Source of the DNA: an uncultured Bacteroidota bacterium
GTDB lineage: Bacteria > Bacteroidota > Bacteroidia > Chitinophagales > Chitinophagaceae
DNA: 64,000 nucleotides
Direction of reading: 5' to 3'
Assembly (NCBI GenBank): GCA_903831575.1
Contig: CAIKYB010000026.1
Coordinates: forward strand, 120,748-184,747
A program made the translations under genes and the position numbers. Of the stretch, positions 50,385 through 59,737 are shown one piece after another. The notes under the pieces are model-generated. The model was not told the origin of the DNA. It searched no databases and saw only the letters and a list, made by a program, of their open reading frames with translations. Within the stretch, counting starts at the first letter, position 1. The number at the start of each line of letters is the position of its first letter.

Positions 50385-52229
50385 ATGGCAGCGCAACAAG
50401 AAGTACTACAAGAGGTGATTATAAAATTTGCAGGCGATAGTGGAGATGGAATGCAATTAACAGGAAGTCAGTTTACTAATAATACAGCTTTAATAGGATT
50501 AGACTTAGCAACCTTCCCGGATTTCCCTGCAGAAATCCGTGCCCCAATAGGTACGCTTCCTGGTGTTAGTGGCTATCAATTAAGATTCAGTAGTGACAGA
50601 ATTTACACACCTGGAGATGAGTGTGATGTTCTTGTAGCGATGAACGCAGCTGCATTAAAAGTTAATCTAACCGCTGTAAAAAAGGGTGGGATAATTATTG
50701 CAAATGTAGATGGCTTTGATACGAAAAATCTTCGATTGGCCAATTATACTGATGGAGTAAATCCGCTGGAAAACAACAGTCTTGATTCTTACGAGCTGAT
50801 TAAAATGGATGTTACCAAAATGACTCGGGAAGCCCTGAAAGACTTCACCATGGGGACAAAAGAAAAGGATCGTGCTAAAAATATGTTTGTTCTGGGTTTT
50901 TTATATTGGATGTATAATCGCGACATGGATAATACCATTAGTTTCTTGAAGGAGAAATTTTCTAAAAAATCTGATATCCTTGAAAGTAATATTAAAGTAT
51001 TGCAAGCGGGTTATAATTACGCAGATACAACAGAAACATTTACAAGCAGATTTACTGTGCCAAAGGCAAAAATGGAACCAGGTACTTATCGTTCTATCAT
51101 GGGCAATCAAGCATTAACTTATGGTTTGATTGCTGCTTCTCAAAAAAGTGGCCTTCCCTTATTTTTGGGTAGCTATCCGATTACTCCAGCATCAGATATT
51201 TTACATGAATTGAGTCGCTATAAATCTTTTGGGATTAAAACTTTTCAGGCAGAAGATGAAATTGCTGCTATTACTTCGGCTATCGGAGCCAGTTATGGAG
51301 GTTCTATTGGAGTGACTACTACTTCTGGTCCAGGCATGGCTTTGAAAGCCGAGGCAATGGGGTTGGCTGTAATGCTGGAATTGCCTTTGGTAATATGTGA
51401 TATTCAACGTGGCGGGCCAAGTACAGGTTTGCCTACCAAAACAGAACAAAGTGATTTATTACAAGCGTATTATGGAAGAAATGGGGAATGCCCAATTCCA
51501 GTAATTGCATCTTCTACTCCTAGTGATTGTTTTGAGGTCGCTTTTGAAGCAGTAAGGATTGCCATACAACATATGACACCTGTAATTTTATTGAGTGATG
51601 GTTATATTGCAAATGGTGCTGAACCATGGAAATTCCCTCAATCACAAAATTTGCCTGAAATTAAAACACAGTTCAAGTCAGCACTTGATGAAAGGGAAGA
51701 AAAATTTCAACCTTATACCAGAGATGAAAAATTAGCACGACCATGGGTAATTCCTGGTACTAAAGGTTTTGAGCATCGTATCGGAGGGTTAGAAAAACAA
51801 AACATCACCGGCAATATCAGCTATGATCCAGAGAATCATCAAACCATGGTGAAAATCAGACAAGAAAAAGTAGATCAGATTGCGAATCATGTTCCTTTGC
51901 AAAAACTAGATAGCGGCCCTGAAAAAGGAAAGGTATTGGTGATTGGATGGGGAAGTACTTATGGAGCAATAAAAAGCGCTTGTATTGATTTACAAAATGA
52001 AGGACACGAAGTTTCGCATGCACATATCCGTTACATTCGACCTTTGCCAAGAAACCTCGGAGAAATTATTGGAAATTTTGATAAAGTGTTGATACCTGAA
52101 ATAAATAACGGACAATTAATCAAGATTATCAGAGATATTTATTTAGTAGATGCAAAAGGTTACAATAAAATTATGGGTATACCCATAACCAAAGGCGAAA
52201 TAATAAGAGAAGTGAAGAATTTATTGTAA
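50385..52229 (+). CDS. korA: 2-oxoglutarate (2-oxoacid):acceptor oxidoreductase, alpha subunit with fused gamma domain
   Basis: Large subunit of a ferredoxin-dependent 2-oxoacid oxidoreductase, 614 residues. The gamma domain comes first (about 8-200: IIKFAGDSGDGMQLTGSQ, FPDFPAEIRAPIGT), then the alpha domain (about 225-610) with the pyrimidine-binding GSYPITPASDILHELS, EDEIAAITSAIGASYGG, TTSGPGMALKAEAMG and IQRGGPSTGLPTKTEQSD. It makes succinyl-CoA and reduced ferredoxin from 2-oxoglutarate and CoA, or runs in reverse. The thiamine-diphosphate beta subunit (korB), normally directly downstream, is missing; a convergent gene starts 14 bases after the stop. Substrate is inferred from the subunit layout. 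Confidence 0.9.
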   Translation: MAAQQEVLQEVIIKFAGDSGDGMQLTGSQFTNNTALIGLDLATFPDFPAEIRAPIGTLPGVSGYQLRFSSDRIYTPGDECDVLVAMNAAALKVNLTAVKKGGIIIANVDGFDTKNLRLANYTDGVNPLENNSLDSYELIKMDVTKMTREALKDFTMGTKEKDRAKNMFVLGFLYWMYNRDMDNTISFLKEKFSKKSDILESNIKVLQAGYNYADTTETFTSRFTVPKAKMEPGTYRSIMGNQALTYGLIAASQKSGLPLFLGSYPITPASDILHELSRYKSFGIKTFQAEDEIAAITSAIGASYGGSIGVTTTSGPGMALKAEAMGLAVMLELPLVICDIQRGGPSTGLPTKTEQSDLLQAYYGRNGECPIPVIASSTPSDCFEVAFEAVRIAIQHMTPVILLSDGYIANGAEPWKFPQSQNLPEIKTQFKSALDEREEKFQPYTRDEKLARPWVIPGTKGFEHRIGGLEKQNITGNISYDPENHQTMVKIRQEKVDQIANHVPLQKLDSGPEKGKVLVIGWGSTYGAIKSACIDLQNEGHEVSHAHIRYIRPLPRNLGEIIGNFDKVLIPEINNGQLIKIIRDIYLVDAKGYNKIMGIPITKGEIIREVKNLL

Positions 52230-52243
52230 ACTATATTTCTTAA

Positions 52244-53191
52244 TTAGTTTCTTATCCTTTCTCTTCCAATGTTCATCGAAACCTTAATATTGAAAGTGAA
52301 GTAACTGTCTTTTTGTGTTGCATCACCTCGTTTAGAGCCAACTCCCATTTTATAATAGCCATCAAGAATTTCGTCTTGTCTGTTAGATAAAATTGCAGCA
52401 TTTCTTTGTTTTGAACCAGAAAAATGGTTTTCATACACAGAAGGATCTATGTAAGTAGTACTGCAATCATCAAGATAGTCCGTATTTAACATACGATATA
52501 CAAATTCTGCTCTTAAGTTTATCAATGAAGACAATTCATACTTCAATCCCAATCCAATGGGGTAATTCATTTGCTTAAGTTTATATACAGGTCTATCTGG
52601 ATATTCTGCAAATCCTTGCCCTTCTGTACTCAAAGGTTGCAAGTCTACCATATTGTTGTTAAGGTTTGCTTGAGGATTAAATGAAAATTGACCTATACCT
52701 CCGAGTAAATAAGGAGATAATTTCGGTGGCCCATTTTCGTTTTCCGACCAATTCCAGAAAATAAAAAGAGGATGAATTTCAGCTAAAAGAGAAAATTCTG
52801 AAATTGAACTTTCGAAATTTAGATTTCTGTGATATCTGGCAGATGCAGGATCAGTAACTGGTACAGATTTTAAAACGGCATCATTAGCAGACACTTTCCC
52901 AAAACTAGCTTCTAATCGAAGTGCAACTGCAGATTTATACGTAACACTTGCAAAAGCGCCAAAAGCAAGATGGTTTTCTCCAAGATTAAGATCTTTAGTG
53001 AATTTTTTTCCAAGACCCTTTTTTCCCCCCAAATCTGTCATACAATTCATTAAGCCTACAGAACCTCCGATTTCAAAAGTAACAGGGTTATAATAGTAGT
53101 CGCTATTATCGAAATAATATTGTGCTTGTATAGTATTAGAAACACTATTAAAAAACACTAAAAAACTTAACAAAAAAAGAAATCTTTTCAT
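52244..53191 (-). CDS. DUF6089-type outer membrane beta-barrel protein
   Basis: Exported protein of 315 residues. Seen: signal peptide (about 1-23, ending TIQAQ), the start YYFDNSDYYYNPVTFEIGGSVGLMNCMTDLGG (family-like in FEIGGSVG and MNCMTDLGG), repeated amphipathic strands with Gly and aromatic residues (YKSAVALRLEASFG, LSPYLLGGIGQFSFN, NLRAEFVYRMLNTDYLDD) and the ending YFTFNIKVSMNIG. This matches the Bacteroidota DUF6089 proteins, small outer membrane barrels of unknown role. It lies 77 bases downstream of nth on the same strand. Confidence 0.75.
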   Translation of the reverse strand: MKRFLFLLSFLVFFNSVSNTIQAQYYFDNSDYYYNPVTFEIGGSVGLMNCMTDLGGKKGLGKKFTKDLNLGENHLAFGAFASVTYKSAVALRLEASFGKVSANDAVLKSVPVTDPASARYHRNLNFESSISEFSLLAEIHPLFIFWNWSENENGPPKLSPYLLGGIGQFSFNPQANLNNNMVDLQPLSTEGQGFAEYPDRPVYKLKQMNYPIGLGLKYELSSLINLRAEFVYRMLNTDYLDDCSTTYIDPSVYENHFSGSKQRNAAILSNRQDEILDGYYKMGVGSKRGDATQKDSYFTFNIKVSMNIGRERIRN

Positions 53192-53268
53192 TTGCTATAT
53201 TAATTATGGCAGTTATTGTTACGATTGGGTACACAAATTAAGCAAATTTTATCCAATTATTTTTACAT

Positions 53269-53916
53269 TCACACATTAATTTTTGCTTTATTGTAAAATT
53301 TGCAAGCAAGTCTTATTCCGCATTTTTCACATTTTGGATTTCTTGCTGTACAGATATATCTTCCATGTAATATCAACCAATGGTGTGCTTTGTGAATTAA
53401 GGCTTTCGGTAGTTGCTTTATCAATTGTTTTTCTGTAGCTAAGGGCGTTTTTGCAGCTGTGGTCAAACCAATTCGCGCACTTACCCGAAAAACATGAGTA
53501 TCTACAGCCATATTAGGCTGTTGGTCAATTACGGAAGTGATAACATTAGCGGTCTTTCTGCCAACCCCGGGTAATTTAACCAATTCCTCTACTTTTAAAG
53601 GGATCTCACCATTATAATTATTTTCCACCATTATGGCCATTCCAATTAAATGCCTGGCTTTATTATTTGGATAAGAAATGCTTCTAACTAAAGGGAATAA
53701 ATTTTCGAAATCAGCGTTGGATAAGGCTTTGGAATCTGGATATTTTTCAAAAAGGGCAGGAGTGACCATATTTACCCGTTTATCTGTACACTGAGCGGAT
53801 AGGATTACAGCTGCTAATAATTGAAAGGAACTCTTGTAATGTAGTTCCGTTTCAGCATCTAATTTATTTTTAATAAAATAGTCAATTACGAAATGATATC
53901 GATCTTTTTTTGTCAT
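53269..53916 (-). CDS. nth: Endonuclease III (DNA glycosylase/AP lyase)
   Basis: Removes oxidised pyrimidines and cuts at the abasic site in base excision repair. Seen: LLAAVILSAQCTDKRVN, the helix-hairpin-helix KLPGVGRKTANVI with catalytic Lys, the catalytic Asp in VDTHVFRVSARIGL, and the 4Fe-4S ligands C-x6-C-x2-C-x5-C at the end (CTARNPKCEKCGIRLAC). The start at ATG 53916 (MTKKDRYHF, about 215 residues) fits the family; a TTG at 53979 would add 21 unlike residues and overlap the small upstream gene. A hairpin with a T-run sits immediately before the chosen ATG. Confidence 0.93.
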   Translation of the reverse strand: MTKKDRYHFVIDYFIKNKLDAETELHYKSSFQLLAAVILSAQCTDKRVNMVTPALFEKYPDSKALSNADFENLFPLVRSISYPNNKARHLIGMAIMVENNYNGEIPLKVEELVKLPGVGRKTANVITSVIDQQPNMAVDTHVFRVSARIGLTTAAKTPLATEKQLIKQLPKALIHKAHHWLILHGRYICTARNPKCEKCGIRLACKFYNKAKINV

Positions 53917-53955
53917 AAAAAAACCCGCTTCTATGGTGTAGGAAACGGGCGGTTT
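53917..53955 (-). terminator. Hairpin with T-run directly before the nth start codon
   Basis: On the minus strand AAACCGC (53949-53955) pairs with GCGGGTTT (53921-53928) with one bulged base, followed by a T-run that leads straight into ATG of nth. It can act as a terminator for the upstream small gene, or as an attenuator controlling nth. The loop is long (20 bases). Confidence 0.5.
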
Positions 53956-53971
53956 TGTAATAAAATATTTT

Positions 53972-54217
53972 TTATACAAGCTCTATAATGGGCTCAACGT
54001 TTTTTTTTGCATAGTTTAAGATGTTGTCAATTGATTTCTTACTTGGGGAAAGACTGATGGCCTCTAACATGTCTATTTCTCCAGATAAGATCTTCATTTC
54101 TTCCTGTAAAGTCCAATCGTTTTCCAAAGCGGTCTTGATTAAAGCTGCTTTTTCAGTGGGAGTTTCTCCATATAAGTATTGTAACAAATCTTCCGATGTG
54201 AATGCGTGCATAAGCAT
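53972..54217 (-). CDS. Small acidic-helical protein of unknown function
   Basis: Protein of 81 residues with no signal peptide or membrane helix. The start MLMHAFTSEDLLQYLYGETPTEK, in particular DLLQYLYGE, resembles the opening of anti-sigma-factor zinc-less helical domains, and the rest is Glu/Lys-rich helix (ALENDWTLQEEMKILSGEI, then KKSIDNILNYAKKNV). No Cys/His zinc motif is present. Coding status is supported by its place in a tight same-strand run and amphipathic helix pattern. The name anti-sigma-like is only a resemblance. Confidence 0.65.
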   Translation of the reverse strand: MLMHAFTSEDLLQYLYGETPTEKAALIKTALENDWTLQEEMKILSGEIDMLEAISLSPSKKSIDNILNYAKKNVEPIIELV

Positions 54218-54310
54218 TTGAGGGGTTTAAAGTTCTATAAATTATCCAAATCCACAGTATAAACGACTTTTAACTAAGATTATTGTATACCTATAAATAA
54301 ATATTCTCTT

Positions 54311-54607
54311 TTATGGTGCTTTTACTAAAAAAAGGTCCTCATTATCTTTTTTCATGAGGTATTTCTCTCTGGAATAACGCTCAACAGTTTGAGCATTTGA
54401 TTTTAACAAATTCAATTCAACTCTGGTATCTGCAATCTGTTTGATTAAAACCTGCTCGCTTTTTTGTAAATCTTGTAGCTTATCAAGTCTGGCTGATAAT
54501 AGTCCCCAATCTTTAGGATCAAAAAAAGTCATCCAGATCATAAAACACAACGTAGCAATGAAGTATTTATTTTTAACTACAAGATATGCGCGTGAAAGTA
54601 AATTCAT
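54311..54607 (-). CDS. Septum formation initiator family protein (FtsB/DivIC-like)
   Basis: Bitopic division protein of 98 residues. Seen: short basic N-terminus, one membrane helix (about 13-29, KYFIATLCFMIWMTFFD), then a coiled-coil (about 38-75, LDKLQDLQKSEQVLIKQIAD) and the family ending YSREKYLMKKDNEDLFLV with the YxxRxxY/L-Mxxx-EDLF pattern. It acts with FtsL/FtsQ-type proteins at the divisome. It lies 68 bases downstream of eno, a common linkage in many bacteria. Confidence 0.88.
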   Translation of the reverse strand: MNLLSRAYLVVKNKYFIATLCFMIWMTFFDPKDWGLLSARLDKLQDLQKSEQVLIKQIADTRVELNLLKSNAQTVERYSREKYLMKKDNEDLFLVKAP

Positions 54608-54675
54608 AATTTTTATTAGGTACTAATTTATGACTTATTATTTAATAACATTTTATTTTCTGGCACTTCTTTTTA

Positions 54676-55980
<1,305 letters not shown>

Positions 55981-56027
55981 TTATGTTTTGCAAAGAAACA
56001 ATCTTTATGCCTTGATTCAAAAACAAA

Positions 56028-56933
56028 CTATTGGGTAAGTGTTTTGAATATGGCTTCCAGATGTTGTTTTTCGCTATTTAGTGAAATGATGTTGAGATTT
56101 TTTTCTATACTTAATGCCAATAGTTGTTTTCTTACCTGCTCCGGATGATTGGTTTCGAAAATAAAAGTGGAATGTTCTACTGCCCTTATGGCAAAGCAAT
56201 CTTTGATTTGATTGAAATCTTTTTTATCCAGCGACTCTTTAAATTGTACCGAAACAAAATGGCTTTCTGTATTTCCTTTTTGTAAGTTACTCAAAAGGTC
56301 ATCTGCTACGATGTTTCCTTTATTGATGATTACTACTCTTTTGCAAAGAGCCTCGACTTCCTGCATGATATGCGAAGAAAATAAAATGGTTTTTTGTTCC
56401 CCTAATTTTTTGATAACTTCTCTGATTTCAATGATTTGATTGGGATCCAATCCCGAAGTGGGCTCGTCCAAAATAAGTACTTCAGGGTCATGTATTAAAG
56501 CAGCAGCTATGCCTACCCGTTGCTTGTAGCCTTTACTAAGCTCACCGATTTTTTTGTGAACTTCAGGAGATAATCCTACTAATAGGATAACCTCTTCAAC
56601 TCTTTTTTTTGAATCTGTGATGTGGTGAATACCAGCTATGAAAGAAAGGTATTCTCTGGCATACATATCTACATATAATGGGTTCGCCTCAGGCAAATAT
56701 CCTATTTTTTGTTTGGTTGCTGTATTGTAGGGAGTTACGGCAACTCCTCCAACCTGAACCATTCCACTATCTGGGGCAAGATAACCGGTAATGATTTTCA
56801 TTGTAGTTGATTTTCCTGCACCATTCGGCCCAAGAAACCCTACAATTTCATTTTTATTTATAGTAAAGGAAATATTATTTAAAGCTTTTTGCTCACCAAA
56901 CTTTTTTGAAATATTCGAAACAACTATTGACAC
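56028..56933 (-). CDS. gldA: Gliding-type ABC transporter ATPase GldA
   Basis: ATP-binding subunit of an ABC-2 type transporter, 301 residues. Seen: Walker A LGPNGAGKSTTMKI, the GldA-like YLPEANPLYVDMYAREYL segment, signature LSKGYKQRVGIAAALIHDPE, Walker B VLILDEPTSGLDPNQ and H-loop FSSHIMQEVEALC, then an approximately 85-residue C-terminal domain of the GldA/NosF kind. Known: GldA with GldF and GldG is required for gliding in Flavobacterium, although homologues occur in non-gliders. No permease gene is adjacent, so gldF/gldG must lie elsewhere. It follows ricT by 47 bases. Confidence 0.87.
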   Translation of the reverse strand: MSIVVSNISKKFGEQKALNNISFTINKNEIVGFLGPNGAGKSTTMKIITGYLAPDSGMVQVGGVAVTPYNTATKQKIGYLPEANPLYVDMYAREYLSFIAGIHHITDSKKRVEEVILLVGLSPEVHKKIGELSKGYKQRVGIAAALIHDPEVLILDEPTSGLDPNQIIEIREVIKKLGEQKTILFSSHIMQEVEALCKRVVIINKGNIVADDLLSNLQKGNTESHFVSVQFKESLDKKDFNQIKDCFAIRAVEHSTFIFETNHPEQVRKQLLALSIEKNLNIISLNSEKQHLEAIFKTLTQ

Positions 56934-56980
56934 CTGGGGTATTTTATATTTTATAAAGTAAATCCTTAGTTAGCTGTGTT

Positions 56981-58327
56981 TTATTGTGCTGTCGGAGGCT
57001 TTTTAGGTCCATCTTGTTGTGGTGGTCTTTGTTGTGGCGGCCTTTGTGATCTTTGCTGCTGTGGCCCACGATTTCCACCACTTCCTTGTGGTCTGTTTTG
57101 CTGCTGAGGTCTTCCTTGATTATGCTGAGGTCTGTTTTCTCCTTGTTGCTGTGGCCCACGACCTCCTTGATTCCCTTGCTGAGGTCTTCCCTGTTGTTGA
57201 CTGCGTTCTTTGTCTCTGCGTTTACGGGTAGTTTTTTCTAAGCTCTTCAAACTGATTTGACCTACTAAATCCGCATATTCTGGCTCTACTTCTTTAGGTT
57301 TACCACTAATGACTTCAACAGTTTCTAATTCTTCTGGTCTTATGCCTTGTTTGTTTTGAGCCTTTATCTTTTTTACTGTTTCTATACTTAATGGGTATTG
57401 TTTATTGCTATCAGATAGAGTATACCACATTAAATTTCTGAAAATGTCTTTTTTTACAAGGAACGCCCTTCCTCTGGCTAATTCTAAGCTATCAGCATCG
57501 GTAGGAAAAAATTGCAAAGCATCTAAATAAGTATCCAATTCAAAATTCAAACAACATTTCAATCTTCCGCATTGACCGCTCAATTTAGTCTGGTTGATAC
57601 TTAAATTTTGATATCGTGCTGCATTGGTATTTACACTTTTGAAATCTGTAAGCCAGGTACTACAACAAAGTTCTCTTCCACAACTGCCAATTCCCCCAAC
57701 TTTACCAGCTTCTTGTCTTGCACCAATTTGACGCATTTCCACTTTTACTTTAAATTCTCCTGCATATAGCTTGATGAGTTCTCTAAAATCAACGCGGTCA
57801 TCTGCGATATAAAAAAAAGTAGCTTTTCTGCCATCGGCCTGTATTTCAACTTCAGCCATTTTGAGGTCAAGTTTCAAATAACGCGCTATAGCTCTGCTTC
57901 TAATAAGCGTATGTGCTTCACGGGCCTTCGTCTCCATCATCTTTGCAAGATCTTGTTCACTTGCACGACGCAGGACTTTTTTCAAATCCGGACTTTTCTC
58001 GTCAACGTTATTTTTCTTTAATTGTAGTCTTACCAACTCACCTGTAAGATTAACCATTCCTACATCAAAGCCTCCAGAACCTTCTACCGCAATCATTTCA
58101 CCCCTTTCATAATAATGTAAAGTGGTGTTTTTGAAATAGTCTTTCCTGCTCCCATTATTAAAAGAGACTTCTACAATTCTGCAATTACTTTCGGGATCAC
58201 TAAATGGCAAATTAGCCAGCCAATCATGTACATTCATGCGGTTGCAACCTCCACTGGAGCAATTGCCATGACTCTGACAGCCACTAGGAGCGCCGTCTTT
58301 ACTAGTACCACAACTTCCACAACCCAT
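56981..58327 (-). CDS. ricT: PSP1 domain protein RicT (YaaT)
   Basis: PSP1 domain protein of 448 residues related to B. subtilis YaaT/RicT, which joins the RicAFT iron-sulfur complex affecting RNA processing. In order: a Cys-rich start (CGSCGTSKDG...CQSHGNCSSGGC, residues 3-28), the PSP1 domain (about 45-320) with SRAIARYLKLDLKMAEVEI, KVEMRQIGARQEAG, SCGRELCCSTWL and LSGQCGRLKCCLNFE, and a Gln/Pro/Gly/Arg/Asn-rich disordered tail (about 375-448). The extra cysteines suggest metal binding; the tail may bind RNA (inference). holB lies 78 bases upstream, a conserved linkage. Confidence 0.88.
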   Translation of the reverse strand: MGCGSCGTSKDGAPSGCQSHGNCSSGGCNRMNVHDWLANLPFSDPESNCRIVEVSFNNGSRKDYFKNTTLHYYERGEMIAVEGSGGFDVGMVNLTGELVRLQLKKNNVDEKSPDLKKVLRRASEQDLAKMMETKAREAHTLIRSRAIARYLKLDLKMAEVEIQADGRKATFFYIADDRVDFRELIKLYAGEFKVKVEMRQIGARQEAGKVGGIGSCGRELCCSTWLTDFKSVNTNAARYQNLSINQTKLSGQCGRLKCCLNFELDTYLDALQFFPTDADSLELARGRAFLVKKDIFRNLMWYTLSDSNKQYPLSIETVKKIKAQNKQGIRPEELETVEVISGKPKEVEPEYADLVGQISLKSLEKTTRKRRDKERSQQQGRPQQGNQGGRGPQQQGENRPQHNQGRPQQQNRPQGSGGNRGPQQQRSQRPPQQRPPQQDGPKKPPTAQ

Positions 58328-58405
58328 ATAAATAGTTCTTTAAAATATGACTAATCGAGAGTCTGCCACTGCCGCTACATTTTGTTTCCCTTACTTTCTC
58401 CACTC

Positions 58406-59653
58406 TCAGGATAGCAAAATTACAGATTTGTTGCTAATAATATGATATAACTTAATAGTAAGTGCGTGAAACAGTATTTTCGGATTGGCATTTCGTTCAA
58501 TATGATAACTTGCGGTATCGAGTTCTTTAATTATGGCTTCTTGTTGTGGAATCTCGCATAACCTATTAAACCTGATGGCAAAATCATTAATCGAATGTTG
58601 TTTTTCATTAGCATGTAAGGAAGCATCTTGAAAAGAATCTCCCATTACTCTTATTCTTATTGCTTGCTCGAGTAACTTATTGAAATATTTTAAAAATTGT
58701 TTTTGTTTTTCCCTTCCAATTTTACTGATATCTTCCACCCATTTTACTTGTGCTACAGGCCCGGATTTTACAATTGAATTTAACCAGTCACGCAACATCA
58801 ATTCCCAGTCATCTTCTGAATGTTGTAATTGCTGGAGGGCTTCTCTGTAATTCCCGTCACTCATTGCTGCAATTTGTGTTGCAACTGTTTCATCTATTTC
58901 CCTTGTATTTATCAGTGAAGTAGCGATTTCTGATGAATGTAATGCTGGTATCTTTATCAGTTGTGTTCTGGATAATATTGTTGGCAAAATGAGCTGGTCA
59001 TTTTCTGCAACGAGTAAAAAAATAGTATTAGGAGGAGGCTCTTCAATAAGTTTCAATAATTTATTTCCCTCTTTTCCCAGAGACTCCGGCATCCACATAA
59101 TCAAAAACTTATAGGAAGCCTCAAAACTTTTCAAACTTAATTTTCTATTGATATCATCACATTCCGCCGATGTTATATTTCCTTGTTTATTGTCAGCTTC
59201 AATGTATTGCAACCAATCAAATTTATTGCCATAGGGTTGTTCCTGTAAATAGGTTCTCCATTTTACAATAAAATCTGTAGATATTGGTTTTTCACCGGTT
59301 TTTTGGGTGATAACAGGATATGAAAAGTGAATATCAGGATGAATAAGTTTTGCTGCTTTTTGACAAGCCAGACAAATACCACAGGAATCGATTGTGATGT
59401 CCTCTTCAGGAGACGCTATTGTGATCGGATCTTCTTCTCCAAACAAGGAGACTGATGAAGGCGTATTTTGAGGAGACGTTCTGCCATTCACTTTATCGCA
59501 AATAATGTATTGGGCAAATGCTCTCGCCAATGATAACGCACCATTTCCTTCTTTTCCAAGAAACAACAAAGCATGGCTCAGTCTGTTTTGTTGAAACATT
59601 TGAATCAATTGATGCTTTGTTTCCTGCTGTCCTATGATTTCTTTGAATTGCAC
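58406..59653 (-). CDS. holB: DNA polymerase III delta' subunit
   Basis: Clamp-loader subunit delta', 415 residues, starting with GTG (MQFKEIIGQQETKHQLIQMF in reading; core GQQETKHQL). Seen: an AAA+ fold with a degenerate P-loop LGKEGNGALSLARAFA, in which the Walker lysine is lost as expected for delta', a zinc-type CGICLACQKA followed by HPDIHFSYPV, LLKLIEEPPPNTIFLLV (sensor region) and SRTQLIKIP. It works with the tau/gamma and delta subunits to load the sliding clamp. ricT follows on the same strand. Confidence 0.88.
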   Translation of the reverse strand: MQFKEIIGQQETKHQLIQMFQQNRLSHALLFLGKEGNGALSLARAFAQYIICDKVNGRTSPQNTPSSVSLFGEEDPITIASPEEDITIDSCGICLACQKAAKLIHPDIHFSYPVITQKTGEKPISTDFIVKWRTYLQEQPYGNKFDWLQYIEADNKQGNITSAECDDINRKLSLKSFEASYKFLIMWMPESLGKEGNKLLKLIEEPPPNTIFLLVAENDQLILPTILSRTQLIKIPALHSSEIATSLINTREIDETVATQIAAMSDGNYREALQQLQHSEDDWELMLRDWLNSIVKSGPVAQVKWVEDISKIGREKQKQFLKYFNKLLEQAIRIRVMGDSFQDASLHANEKQHSINDFAIRFNRLCEIPQQEAIIKELDTASYHIERNANPKILFHALTIKLYHIISNKSVILLS

Positions 59654-59737
59654 AATGCAAGTTAAAATAAAATTTATCCTTATGCAGGATAGTTTTTCAG
59701 AAAGGGTAAATTTTTGAAATTATTTTTTAGAGGGAAT

